In this document: positions 22,447 through 38,770 of the stretch, piece by piece
Numbering within the stretch: position 1 is the stretch's first letter
How the letters are laid out: every line of letters begins with the position of its first letter
From: Sclerotinia nivalis
Lineage: Eukaryota > Ascomycota > Leotiomycetes > Helotiales > Sclerotiniaceae
NCBI GenBank assembly: GCA_029531795.1
Contig: JAPEIS010000006.1
Span: 2,542,001 to 2,606,000, forward strand
Direction of reading: 5' to 3'
DNA length: 64,000 nt
Position numbers and translations under genes: made by a program
Notes under the pieces: generated by a model
What the model was told of the DNA's origin: nothing
The model's database searches: none
Seen by the model: the letters and a program-made list of their open reading frames with translations, nothing else

Positions 22447-23653
22447 ATGCGGTTTTCATACATTTCCGCCCTGTTGTTGGCGCCTCTTGCACTTGCGCAC
22501 CCTATTGCAAGCTCTGCTCCGAGCTCAGATGCCATTTCAATCAACCAGCGTGATGGCTCTGCTCCCGTTGATGCAAGAGCACTGTCTATCAGTCAAAAAA
22601 TCAACAAGATTGCAGATGAGGGTCACAAAGTCACAGAAATGTGTCAAAAGTACCAGGGTGGAGTCTTGGAATCCATCTACCTCTACAGACAATTCAAGAA
22701 TTGTAAAAGTTCAGTCGAGTCTGCCGAAAAGGCAGCGAAACAATCGGGCCCTTTGAGTGAGGGTGAGAGTAAAAAGGTTGAAGTTGCTTTGGAACGCCTT
22801 ACACTCGAATTCGTGCAGATTTCAAAAGCTCTCCAAGAACGTGTAAGTATTTCCTTCTCCCTTTTCACAATTTTCCATCGCTCCCATGGGGCGTTGTGTT
22901 GTGATGAATATCTGAACGCAGTACTAATGAACAAAACAGAAAAGTATGATTACCGGTACACGATACCAATCTTACTTTCGATCGGAACTTGAAAAATTGC
23001 AAAAGAAAATAGATGCTTGTTACGGTGCTTTCCACGAAAAAGCCACTAGTCCTCACCAACCAAAGATCCAGGCGCTGAAAAGTGAAGCTGATGCTCAGTT
23101 CGAAACCGTAAGGAAAGAACTTTCTGACAAATCTAAGGCCCGAAGATCTCTGGAATCCAGATCGGATAATGATGATTCTGAAGGCCCTGTCAAAGGTTTC
23201 CCGTTACCAGGTCTCTCAGAACTTCCAGGCCTCTCAGAGTTCCCAGGTTCCTCAGAACTTCCTGATTTCTCGGAGTTACCAGGTCTCTCAAAACTTCAAG
23301 CTCTTGGAAAGAGGTCTGATGAAGAGTCTATCGAGGAAGCTTGCGAAAGAGGGTTCGAGTACGTTTCTACCATATTCCACGGTTTCTTCTCCTCCTCCAA
23401 GATGGGCGAATATGAGGCTATGCTCCTTCCCCTGTTGACGGGAACTACAGTCGAACAGGTCATGGAAATTTTCAAACTCTTAATGGATATGGTGGAAACT
23501 CAATATGATAACTACGAGACTGAGCGTGCTCATGGCGTCCAGAGTAAGGAGGCCGTCAAAGATCTGCTTCATGGACTTATGGGACAGGTCACAAGTGTTG
23601 CTGCGGCCAAGCAACGTCTCGGGGTTCCTCAGTCGAAGCCAGGGAGGAAGTAA
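22447..23653 (+). CDS. Secreted protein with hexapeptide repeat and dibasic sites
   Basis: Two exons, 22447-22842 and 22940-23653, give 369 residues. The 97-nt intron (GTAAGT...AACAG) keeps the frame. Residues 1-17 (MRFSYISALLLAPLALA) are a signal peptide. Residues ~40-195 are mostly charged and probably helical, with three cysteines at about 67, 83 and 159. Five tandem six-residue units (LPGLSE, LPGLSE, FPGSSE, LPDFSE, LPGLSK) occupy residues 221-250, encoded by five 18-nt repeats at 23204-23293. This block lies between possible Kex2 sites, RR at 200-201 and KR at 256-257 (LQALGKR). A further predicted-helical domain runs to the C-terminus. No known family was recognised. A TATA box sits 96 nt upstream. 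It could be a structural secreted protein or a precursor from which the repeat peptide is released. Confidence 0.75.
23204..23293 (+). repeat. Five in-frame 18-nt tandem repeats
   Basis: Each unit encodes (L/F)PxxS(E/K). The units vary mainly at the third and fourth residues. They lie inside the secreted-protein gene. Confidence 0.85.
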
Positions 23654-27137
<3,484 letters not shown>

Positions 27138-27566
27138 TGAGTTAGTAATTCTATCAAAAAGAAATGGAGGGATGGGTCTTTGGAGCGTTGGTGGCGCAGT
27201 TTTGCAATGAGATTTCAAAAATTTCATTCACTTGATTGCGATGTTGATAAGGTATACAATAATAGCTATTAGATCATCAGAAACAATCGTTCAACTGTGG
27301 TAATGATTAAGTGACTTTTTAATCTTAATGTAAAAGAAACTCCCAAAATCTAATCAGCCCTGTTGATCCCCGCGATTTGCCCCGTCAGGCACGAACTTAT
27401 TTTTCCCAAGGCCGCCAGCCTTGTCTAAAAAGAGACTAGCTTTGTTAACCGAAAGTTCTCCCACACATCCAGATTTGAAGAATTTCTGTGAATTGAAGAG
27501 TTTTGATCTTGATAGAATCAATCGTCGACACCATTTCCACCAAACCGATTCCATTTCACAGTCACC
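27138..27566. other. Short intergenic, SEC23 to RPL12
   Basis: 0.43 kb holding the SEC23 3' UTR and the whole proximal promoter of the ribosomal protein gene. No open frame is supported. Confidence 0.6.
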
Positions 27567-28356
<790 letters not shown>

Positions 28357-30580
28357 ATCAAAATTTACTTCGTTATTCGCAATGTTTCACGGGCTACATA
28401 CTTCACAATAGGCTGGGGGAGCAATGCCAATGATTCAACAAACCAATCTGCTATCTCATACATGGTGATTCCTCGATTTACAGTTAACTTACGCGTGAAT
28501 TGATGTGAATGTCCCAATATATGAGAATGCCCAAGAGTAAACAGAAGAGCGACCGAGAATCCGTGCATTCTCGAGTGGGATGCGTCGATACTGGCACTAG
28601 CCGGCAGTATTTGCCAAGCGCCCTGGCAAACAACCTCCACCTCTTACAAGGACGATACCGGCAATACTTGTCAACCCTCGGTCCAGTAATTCATCTCTGG
28701 GTCATGATTCGATCTGTAATATCAGCATAATCTCAAAAGAAAGAGAGGAATGGCCGAGCTAGTTACTACAACATATATCCTTCTTCCGAAGTGGTTGTAA
28801 TGGTCCATAAAATCCTGCTTAACAATGGACTGATTTGTCCGGCTATTCGAAAGTTCGCCTTCAGTTTGTGACTGCATACTCATCTCTACAGATAGTAGTC
28901 ATACCATTCAGACTGCATACACCCATTGGGTTGTATAGCCATCTCATTGGTCTGTGCAGTGGCGATCACAACAGGGGCGGTGCATTAATGCTCGATGATG
29001 GGTGGAGGGATGGCATTCTACGGCTCCGAGGCGCCATGATTTTGATTTTGGCCGAGTAGGGTAGTTTGAATCTTTTGAATCGTGATATTAATAAGTAGAT
29101 TGAACAATCCGTTCCAGTTTCTTTGAGAAGTTGGAATATGAGCAGCACAAATTCAGAAATCGAATTCTGTGAAGAAAGGAATTCTACTGTAGATTTTAGA
29201 TCTTGATTTGAAAGCTTTCATACCATTTCTTTCTTCATAACAATTCGTACATTGGTATTGAAGATTCGTATGTTATGCTTACTCCTGCTGACGCGCGAAG
29301 AAAGATTGAAGGGTTTTTCTTGGTGTGAGTGGGTTAGTAGTACCAAACTGTAGCTGAGAGGCGCTTCAAGGCTTGCTTCTGTATCATGATTGGTTCAATT
29401 CCTTGATTGTATTCCTTGTCCTTTACCTATGCTTTGCCTTCTTTTCCCATTCCTTGCAGGATTGGATCCGACTTAACTCAACACCATTTAAAATGCCAGT
29501 CTCTTCTATCCGTGTAATATTACTCTTACGGTCTTACCTACATTAATTTTTATGTGATTGAAGCCTTCAAGGATTCAATATTCAAGGTTTTAATACCTAC
29601 CTGCCGACCTACCTACCTGCCGACCTACCTGCCGACCTACCTGTCTCCCTCCTACGTTTTAGACTATCTAATCCAGTTGCATAGTTTACTTACGTTTTGC
29701 CTACGTTGCAAAGTTCTCTTTCGTAACCTTATAATTAATCCTAACAAACTCTTCTTCTGCATTTCTGTATTTTCTGTATCTCTGCATCTCTGCATCTCTG
29801 CAACTCCGCAACCCTACTCTACTCTACTCTACTCGACAACGTTAATCCGAACCAAAACCCACCAAGCCCACCAAGCCCACTCACCCATCCAAACTCAAAT
29901 CAACCCAACCGATCTACCGAGTACATCTTCAAAAACATCCTTAAATCCCCCCGAAGAAAATAATAATAATAATAAAAAAATAAAAAGAACAAAAAATGAG
30001 TTCATTATAGACATCTCCTCAAAGGATCATTCCTTTTCAACTATCAGACATTCTTTATTAATAATCCCACTTTTTACACCTAGTTTTTGCTCTGACCTTT
30101 GCCTATCGCTTCACTACCTTTCCGTCAAATTTATCCAATATCCGTATTCATTAAAAAAAAAAGCTTTGGTTTCGATAAGCCTTGCAACGCATCAGCATCA
30201 TTTATACTGCACACTGCACACCTGCACTACTTTCACCCACTACGCACGCAGGAAAGCTCCACTTCGGCCGTTTCGCAGGGCCCTCAGAGCTTCTCATCAA
30301 TAAATTTAGATACTATCTCCCGTACTTCGAATTTTCGAGGGAAGGCTCTATAAAGAAACACCTGGTACTGTCGCGCCGTCGAGACAACTTACAGCCCCCG
30401 GGCTACTGCATATTACAAGCAGAAATGAGCAAAAGAGAAACAGTTCCCCTCCTTCGTGCAGGCATTGGCACACCTTGATTTTAATGAATCAACCATCAGC
30501 TCCATTTTATGACCCAATTTTTTTGCAATATATACCCATTTGCTATTTTCGAAATACTAAAATCTGCAAAGTAATGAAAT
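28357..30580. other. Intergenic and long 5' leader of the GT41 gene
   Basis: 2.2 kb. The left part holds the L12 3' UTR. From ~29590 the DNA turns pyrimidine-rich, with CTACCTGCCGAC-type repeats and (CTCTA)n near 29815, resembling a long leader. Upstream ATGs include a short open frame at 30425-30478 and another beginning at 30475/30484 that overlaps the GT41 start in a different frame. No protein gene is supported. Confidence 0.5.
29596..29643. repeat. CTACCTGCCGAC imperfect tandem repeat
   Basis: About four copies of a 12-nt unit, with one shortened CTAC insertion, in the presumed leader of the GT41 gene. Confidence 0.8.
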
Positions 30581-33500
30581 ATGAATCCTCAAGTTGCTCG
30601 ACATTATCCTTCGCAGCAGTTGGGCGCGACGCCGGGATATGGAAACCCTTCTTTCGAATCTTCCGCTCAGAGTGGAAGAGCAGATCGACCTGCGCCCCTA
30701 CCATATCGAAACTCTAGAAATCTCAGCTCCTCATCTACGCTTTTCCCTCTTCATCGCGCATACCCGGTCGAATATCAGAGACCTCTGGCACTTGGTCGCA
30801 GTTTATCAGATCAAGACTTTGGTGGAGAGCACATGCTGAGGCGGAAAACACCAAATGGTACCCTAGCCGCGGGGTATGATGGAACTCCTGTGCAGTGGTC
30901 TAGCAAAGCACCTGCTTTGAAGCACGTTGTACTTGAGGCCTCGGGAGGTTCAACATTTTCAGATGGGTTGAATGGTATGGCGGGTACTGGATGGAACTTC
31001 AATTCGCCAAATAATTTCAATAATCTTGATCAGCGAGTAAATAATTCATCGTCGCAGAATTGGACAACGTTTACCCCTCTTCAGAACAATTTTTATAATT
31101 CACCGGGTCCTGCATCGCCTATGCACCAAATCCACTCTTACTTCTCGCCAACTGGATTCTCCGTTCCAACTGCGCGACAGCCAGCTTACCAGCCTGGCCC
31201 TGGTCCTACTGCATCAAATGATGGAGGCTTATATGGACCGTATTGGCCGGACGGAAGTTATACCCCCTATCGACCAGCGGCCTGCAGAGACCACACGTAT
31301 GGAGGGCATGGTTTTCAACATGTAAAGCATGGCTCGGAATACTTTGGGGGGGCGCAACCTTTACTGCAATCTGAATTCAATAATGTCAACCCGCCATTTC
31401 ACAGGGATACATCATTCATGCGGGTGGATGATCACTCACAATCATATGATTCTATGCAACAAAACTTGTATCAAATTGGTGGCAGCAGCAATGTCATTTT
31501 CTCTGATCCTTCAGGTGCTCCCGTCCAACCGCTGAGTAGGGCTGGAAATGCCCAATTCAAGGAAAAGACCCTTTCCTGGGCGCATACTATCTATGTAGAT
31601 CTGTTGGCTCATCTACATCAAACGAAGAAGGAGAATCGACAAAATCGACAATTTCATGGCTCTAAACCCTACGCCAAAAGTGTTATATATCCCAAACCAC
31701 CGAGGCAGCCGAGCTCCAGTTTTTCTTCACCGGGGAACTCTCAAAATGGGACACCTTCGAGAAGTCATCGTCCAAGTCTCAGCCACCGTACTTCTTATGG
31801 TTTCACGGACTCATCGGAAGGGAGATACTCGCGGTCTATGAATCAAGTGATGGGAGCCCCACATTATGTGCCTCCTTTTCAATCCTCACAGCATAGCGCA
31901 GCATCTCCCCTATCTAACGCTCAAGAAGCGCTGGATCTTCTTGCGAGTCTTTGCGAGGAAAGTCACTGGACCTGGGTGGATGGTATGTTATTGGGAGGTT
32001 GTCTTGCTTATGGATTAGAGGATTACAATAGAGCGCGAGACTGGTACGAGAAAATCATAGTTATAGATCCAAGGTATGTTGTATGTTGCCATTACTAGGA
32101 CGTATTAGCTAATTTTGATGCTAGACATGTCGAAGCGATCTCAAACCTGGCGGCGACCCTTCTGTGCTTACAGAGACGTGATGAAGCAGAGGCAAATTGG
32201 CGAAAATCTGTTAATCTTCGTCCTAATTACTTTGAGGCCGTTGAGCATCTTATTGGTCTTCTTTGTGGTGATCATCGAGGCAAAGAAGCGGTTGCTATCA
32301 TTGAGTTTGTGGAACGCTCTCTACGGATTCCTAAATCGGATGACCACTATGATCATTATAGCGAGACATCGAGTAGTACAGATCGAGAATTTCATGATTT
32401 CGCGAGCTCTGCATCTGAGACAATCGCCGACTATGACGACAGGGACACTACTTCGACATTTAGTGATAGGCTTGAAGATGGTTCTGATAAAGTTGGATTT
32501 GGCTCAAGTGGATTTGCAATACCTGGATCTGAGAACGGCCGAATATTAGCCCTCATACATGCTAAAGGCAATATGCTGTACGCTCTCGGCGATGTTAGTG
32601 CGGCATCTAAAGCTTTCGAGGATGCAGTCGTCATAAGTACAGGAAAAGGCGTGGGCGGAATACAAGGACTTATTCGCAGGATCATCCATAGTTTATCCGT
32701 CAACTGTTTTTTTGGAATGCGCAACGGGCTCGCCTCTCTCCATGCCTCGACATCAAATCCACTACCCCTACTCTTACCTCCCGATAAAGCTTTAGAGACT
32801 AAATCCTTGGTATTTGCCGGCCGAGACGGTGAACTTCCTGGTCTTCGATATGTTCCTCCAGGCTTGGCTCAAAAAGCTGCCGTATCTACTACCAGTAATT
32901 CTCTGTTGTCTTTAGCCAAGATCTTTCAAGATGCTATGTCCAACAGTACATCTCATCGGATTTCAAGGATGCCTACAGGCGTTGGAGATATTCTCGCATT
33001 GTATTATCTATCTTTGTCGTTGCAACCAAGTCCATCAACAGCTAATAACGTTGGTATTCTTCTGGCAAGCGTACAACAACCGGCTGCTCATCGACCAATT
33101 CCGTCTCGAGATCCCACGAGTCTTAATGCGATACCCGGAGTCATCCCTGGCAGTGGTGTTGCTCTAGCACTTGCTTATTATAATTATGGACTACTATTAG
33201 ATTCAAGGCATGCACACCTCTACACCAATTTAGGAAGTTTACTCAAAGATATTGGCCAACTTCCTGCCGCGATCAAGATGTACGAGAAAGCAGTACACTG
33301 CGATGGAACATTTGACATTGCTTTAGCGAATTTAGCAAATGCTGTCAAAGATCAAGGGCGTACAAGTGATGCAATAGAGTACTATAAAAGAGCTGTAAAA
33401 GCAAGCCCGGATTTTGCGGAAGCAGTTTGCGGTCTCTCGAATGCTTTGAATTCGGTCTGTGATTGGAAAGGACGAGGAGGGGTTATTCTAGATGGTGGTA

Positions 33501-35482
33501 AACGAGATCGATGGCATGTAGATGATGATGGAATGATATCTGAAGCAAATCTGAATAAACATGGAGGAGGACTAATGAAACGAGTTGTTGATATTGTTGC
33601 GAAACAATTGAGGGAAGGGTCAACATGGGGTCGAGGAACTTTACAAGGTCAAGCATTCTTCCAATTCCTTCGGCAACTCGAAGCTGCTGATTGCGGTGGT
33701 GAGGGTGAGTGGCCAAAGGACAAGAGAGAAAGTATTCAGACTGCCCTTGGCGCCTGGGCTGGACATCGCTGGGAAGGAGCTCGAATTGTACGCTTGGTTG
33801 AACGTGCAGCAAAACGTGCGACTTATCGATGGTACCAGGACAGATATGTCAAGAAAAAAGAATATTCTGCTCTCTTTTATCCTCGCCCTCAATTCCCAAG
33901 CAGCCTTTCGATACCATCGGCACCTACCGTCTTACCTTTCCATACTTTCACTTGCCCGCTATCTGCAAGAGATATACGCCTGATCTCTCAACGAAACGCC
34001 CTTAGGATATCTTGTTCTACGCTGCGATCTCCTTGGATGCAGGGATCCGTATTTCCACCTCCTTCTCCTCCAAAACCTCATCTCAATATTGGATATGTTT
34101 CTTCTGATTTCAATAATCATCCATTGGCGCATTTGTAAGTGTTTCGTGTTTCTCATTAAAATTACCATGCTCATAGATTTATAGGATGCAATCTGTTTTT
34201 GGTTTCCACAATCCCTCGCGAGCAAAAGCATTTTGCTATGCTACAACCGCAAGCGATAACTCTATTCATAGACAACAAATTGAACGCGAGGCTCCAGTCT
34301 TTCGTGATGTGAGTTCGTGGTCTGCTGATCGTTTAGTGAACCAAATTGTTCAGGATGATATTCATATTCTAGTGAATCTCAATGGATATACTCGAGGTGC
34401 TCGCAATGAAGTATTTGCTGCTCGTCCAGCTCCTATTCAAATGTCCTTTATGGGCTTTGCTGGAACTCTAGGAGCTGAGTGGTGTGATTATCTTTTGGCT
34501 GATGAGACCGCTATTCCACCTGAGACATTACGACCTTGGAGACGAAACCTTGACCTAGAAGATCAAGTGGAGGATGAACAATCTATCAATGATGATCGTT
34601 GGGTATATTCTGAGAACATTATATTTTGTAGGGATACATTTTTTTGTTGTGACCATGCTCAATCGGAACCACGGGATCAACAAGCATCATGGAAAGAAGA
34701 GCAAACTACTAGATGGAAGATGAGAAAGCAATTGTTTCCGAGTTTATCTGATGATGCTATTATCCTTGGGAATTTCAATCAACTTTATAAGGTATGTCTG
34801 ATAGTTTTTAATATTTCCTCCTGGCTCTTATACTTACTATCTTTAGATTGAACCGACTACTTTCCGTACTTGGTTGAGAATTTTAGATAAAGTTCCAAGA
34901 GCTATTCTTTGGCTTTTGCGCTTTCCTGATTTAGGAGAAAGTAATTTAAAAGCCACAGCACGAGATTGGGCAGGAGAAAGTGTTGCATCACGAATTTGGT
35001 TCACGGATGTCGCACCCAAACATGAACATATTTCCCGAGCACGAGTTTGCGATCTCTTTTTGGATACTCCCGAATGTAACGCCCATACAACAGCCGCAGA
35101 TGTTCTTTGGTCCAGCACACCTCTCCTCACATTACCACGGTACAAATACAAAATGTGTTCTCGCATGGCAGCATCTATCCTGAAAGGCGCCCTACCCAGA
35201 AGCGAAGAAGGAAAAAGAGCGGCTTCAGAACTTATTGCTAAGGATGAAGAACAATATGAAGAATTCGCAATAAGACTCGCGAAAAACTTTCATTATGATA
35301 CGAGTATGGGATATGGTATAGGGAGAGGAAGATTGGGTGATCTAAGGAGATTACTTTATGAAAATAGATATGATTGTGCACTTTTTGATACGAGGAGGTG
35401 GGTAAGGGATTTGGAGGAGGCATATGAGGTTGCTTGGGGAAGGTGGGTGGATGGGGAAGGGGGGGATATATATATTCGTTAG
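30581..35482 (+). CDS. TPR protein with GT41 O-GlcNAc transferase domain
   Basis: Four exons, 30581-32073, 32125-34134, 34185-34791 and 34847-35482, give 1581 residues. Residues 1 to ~430 are low-complexity and Ser/Asn/Pro/Gln-rich. TPR-like helices occur at ~440-560 and again at ~840-940 (YTNLGSLLKDIGQLPAAIKMYEKA and the next unit). The catalytic half matches OGT/SPINDLY. It has IGYVSSDFNNHPLAHL with the HP-HL pattern, ILVNLNGYTRGARNE, RPAPIQMSFMGFAGTLGA, then NFNQLYKIEP with the UDP-contacting Lys. ILWLLRFP, APKHEH, LDTPECNAHTTAADVLW and a C-terminal helix follow. Family knowledge: GT41 enzymes transfer GlcNAc from UDP-GlcNAc (or fucose in SPY) to Ser/Thr of nucleocytoplasmic proteins. No signal peptide is seen. 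A charged insert (~60 residues) separates the two catalytic lobes. The donor sugar cannot be told from sequence. Confidence 0.93.
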
Positions 35483-36215
35483 CATTTGTTGGATTGGGGT
35501 ATGGGATGTAGTAGGAAAAAGGAGAGGGAGAGAGGGGCAGGGGTGTGATATGTGGAATTTGCGGTGATCTAAGGATGCAGCGGTGGGTTGGCGGTAGCTC
35601 AGGCGTTCACTATTCGTTTCTAGCGATTGATGTATGGAGTCATTTTTGGATGGCGATGGCGGTTTTTGGTGGGTCATGGTATGGTTGGATATCTTATCAT
35701 AGATATGGATTGGATGGATTTTGGGATATACGTGGGGATTTACTCAAGGGATTCGCTAGGGATATACATGGGATGGATATACTAGGTACTGTACTTGGGG
35801 ATTACCGAGGGGATATACTAGGCTTATAGGTAAAAGAAGACGAGGATTCTCATGTTGGGGGCGTTTTTTTTGGTTTTGAAATGTATGTTTTTTTCTTGAT
35901 GCTTTTCGTGTGAGGGGATGGGATAGGGGGAGAGGAAGAGGAAATGGGGTCTTTAGTGGGTGGGCTTTAATGGTGGTTTTGATGAGGGGAGTGTTTGTTA
36001 AAGGGAAGTAAATCGCAAGTTATAAATAGAATGGGGATGGGGATGGGGGTGGGGATATATCTCTATAGCTTTTGTAAGAGTCACAAATGACAAAGAATCA
36101 ATTAGTTGGAAAACAGTAATAAAACTTTTCATTACCTTTTAATACATAAGAAAGCCCTTTCTTTTAAATTCAATACAAAGCATTATTGGTATAATGTTAA
36201 TCCATCGTTTATGTT

Positions 36216-36375
36216 ACGGGTTCATCTCCCTTAACCTGCACGTGATCATGTGTGCCTTAGGCACACATGCATACATTCACTTCTATATAGTCAGGTCACC
36301 TCCTTGACCTTCTTCTCCTCTTCGTAGTACAACAATAGATCAAACCTACACATACCTTTTCCCTTACCGTGATAG
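36216..36375 (+). repeat. Dispersed ~155-nt element, copy A
   Basis: Begins ACGGGTTCA and ends CCGTGATAG. It has a perfect hairpin at 36247-36269 (arms CATGTGTGCCT and AGGCACACATG) centred 42 nt from the start. A TATAGTC box follows, then CCTCCTTG and CTTCTTCTCCTC. A diverged copy with the same order lies at 47404-47548. Short ends TYACGG/CCGTGA are inverted. Function unknown; possibilities are a MITE- or SINE-like element or a structured RNA. Confidence 0.55.
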
Positions 36376-36650
36376 TTTATATACTATAACTTAATGTATG
36401 AAAAAGATTTTGCAAAGTTTTTCTAGATAATCGACAGCGTTCCATCATCTACACGCTTGCATTTAGTATTAAAACCGCCTCCTTACAGAGTTTCTCTAAC
36501 CTTTGCGCAATATCCTAGTATTGACCGTAACGGCTTTTGGATTTAGAAAGTTTGATGAGTGAATAGATTATAGTGTTTCTTTCTGTTGAAATCTCGAGAT
36601 TTCAAAATAATATTATTGTTTTTCTTGAGATTTCTATTCTTTACTTCTAT

Positions 36651-36734
36651 TTATTTATTTATATTTATTTATATTTATTTATATTTATTTATATTTATTT
36701 ATATTTATTTATATTTATTTATATATTTATATTT
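36651..36734. repeat. (ATATTTATTT)n tract
   Basis: About seven near-identical 10-nt units, flanked by further ATTT and TATATTT. Confidence 0.9.
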
Positions 36735-37002
36735 TAGAATACGAAATTGCTCTTGTTTTTATGAATATATGAATGAGTATGTATTGAAAAGATGAGGAGG
36801 GTTAAAAGATAAGAAGGGAAGTATAATATAGAAAAAAAGATGGGTGGGGGAATAGAGGGATGGAGGGGGATAGGAGATGAGGGGATGGGGGATGAGGGGA
36901 TGAAGAATGAAAATAGAAATGGAGAAGATGAGGGATATAGATAGTAAATAACTTATTGAGTGTTTAGTATATATAATTCCAGGTTTAACTAATAGGAGTG
37001 AA

Positions 37003-37075
37003 GAGTGAGTGAGTGAATGAGTGAGTAAGTGAGTGAGTAAATGAGTGAGTGAATGAGTGAGTGAATAAATGAATA
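37003..37075. repeat. (GAGT)n imperfect microsatellite
   Basis: GAGT units with scattered GAAT and AAGT variants. Confidence 0.85.
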
Positions 37076-37668
37076 AGTGTAATATAATATAATATAATAT
37101 ATACTCGAGTAATACTAGATAGTTTAATACATCAATACATCAATTATATTAATTATAAATAATATAAAATCTTAATATTTATATAAAAATTTGTATAAAG
37201 ATTTGAAGGGAGAGGGGGAGAGATAGGGAGAGGTAGGGATGAGATGAGATGAGATGATGGATGTATTTGGGAAGGAGGAAGGAGGGGTGTATGGTATATT
37301 GTGTATGGTGTATAGTATTTGATTCAGGATAGAGATGGATATAGAATGGAGATATGGATGGGGTTGAAGATGGATTCAGGAAGTTTGTGGTATCGGCGGT
37401 GATATTCAGTATAGATGGGAGTTGCTGGAAAGGATGTAACCGAATACCATATTGAAGTCACCTTCTGAAGCACTACAACATCATATACGACACAACAATC
37501 ACATCAAACATAAAGTTTCATAAATCCATGAACTCCATTTAAAACCCCAAACAAATTGGTATATCAGTATGGCACAAAGCGCTTTTGATATTCATTCATA
37601 AAGCCTATCTATTGCGCCTCCCATTTTGTAACCCTCAATAGATCCCATCAGTACAATGCATGAATAAT

Positions 37669-38770
37669 TTAGTATTCAGCAGAGCTTCCTTGTGGGAACT
37701 CAAAGACAACACCACGGCCAGTCAACTTCTTGTAAACATCAGAGTAGGTATCAAGTCTGTGATCAACACCTCCCTTCTCCTTCTCATCAAGGATAACCTT
37801 CAAGATTTTGCTTCCATCTTCCTTGGTACGGAGACGCTTTCCAACAATTTCAACTGGGTAAACGATATCGGTAAGGATAGCATCGTGAACAGCAGTCAAA
37901 GTTCTGGAACGAGGACGCTTTTGAGTAAGGGAAGTTCGGGATCTGTTGGATCTCTTTGGGCGAGGAAGGATACGACGACCAGCGAGGATCAAGACGTGAC
38001 GATCAGAGAACTTCTTCTCAAGCTCACGGGTAAGACTATTTTTTCGTTAGTGTATTATAAATAATAATGGATAAGATAAACATACCGTTGTTGAACCTTG
38101 TGGAAAGCTTGAAGGGAAGGAACGGGGACAAAGATAGCAATAGCCTTCTTGCCGTGGCCAACTTCAATCTAAGAATTCGATCAAAGTCAGCATGCGATCT
38201 CCAGTCTAAATTGACATGGTCCGCAGCCCGTTCGATTCCACCATCAACACCGACATCCCTAACTCTCAATTTTGTATAATGTATCTTCATCAATTTCATT
38301 TCATCTTTTTCCCAATTGACCAAAGAATATCATTTTTCATCGTATGTTTATATTTCGAAACTTTCGATAAAAAATTGATACCAATATCCAATGTTTGTTT
38401 GATGAAATGTCGTCTAGTATACGGTATACGAAATGAAATTCGAAATGTCGGTGTTAATCGTAAAAATATCGAATGTTGATAAAAGCTGCATTCCAATTCT
38501 AGATTTGCGAAGGATTCATTTGTTTCCGCATGTTTGATCGTTCTCAAACAAAAGCAGGAACCAAAAGAATCATCTGCAGTTAATCATCATAACTCAAGAA
38601 AAAAGTTAACTAACCTCCCTAGCAGAAGAGAATTGAAGAGGTCTCAAAGCAGCCTTCAAGTCTGGGGTGTTGGACTCGAGATCGTAAAGAGCACCAGCGA
38701 TGCTGGTCTCGAGCTCAGATGGACTGGCGCGGGAAGGGCTGGTGGCCACGATCTTGTTGAGGGCAGACAT
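37669..38770 (-). CDS. RPS7: 40S ribosomal protein S7 (eS7)
   Basis: Three exons on the minus strand, 38615-38770, 38086-38168 and 37669-38035, give 201 residues, the usual length. The protein starts [20 protein letters not shown]. It contains [59 protein letters not shown] in family order and ends [13 protein letters not shown]. Exon joins [14 protein letters not shown] and KVQQRLTREL restore the family sequence. eS7 is a body-domain protein of the small subunit, needed for 18S rRNA maturation. Intron 1 is 446 nt, about eight times longer than most introns here; intron 2 is 50 nt. It converges on the GT41 gene across 2.2 kb. Confidence 0.96.

Larger units (their letters stand above)
35483..37668. 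other. Convergent intergenic with microsatellites
   Basis: 2.2 kb between GT41 (+) and eS7 (-), both ending here. Contents: a G-rich stretch (35500-36060) with GGATATAC-like repeats, a 160-nt element (36216-36375) related to one at 47.4 kb, an (ATATTTATTT)n tract, and GAGT- and GGGAT-type purine tracts. No gene is supported. Confidence 0.5.

Noticed and set aside
29554..30303. 249-residue plus-strand frame before GT41
   Set aside because: Low-complexity Tyr/Leu/Pro repeats from CTACCTGCC tracts and no recognised domain; more likely leader or promoter DNA.
35545..35829. 94-residue Trp/Gly-rich frame after GT41
   Set aside because: It translates GGATATAC-type repeats in the 3' UTR; no other support.
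38215..38250. GTTCGATTCC tRNA B-box-like sequence on the plus strand inside the eS7 intron
   Set aside because: No matching stems or A box at the right distance; judged chance.
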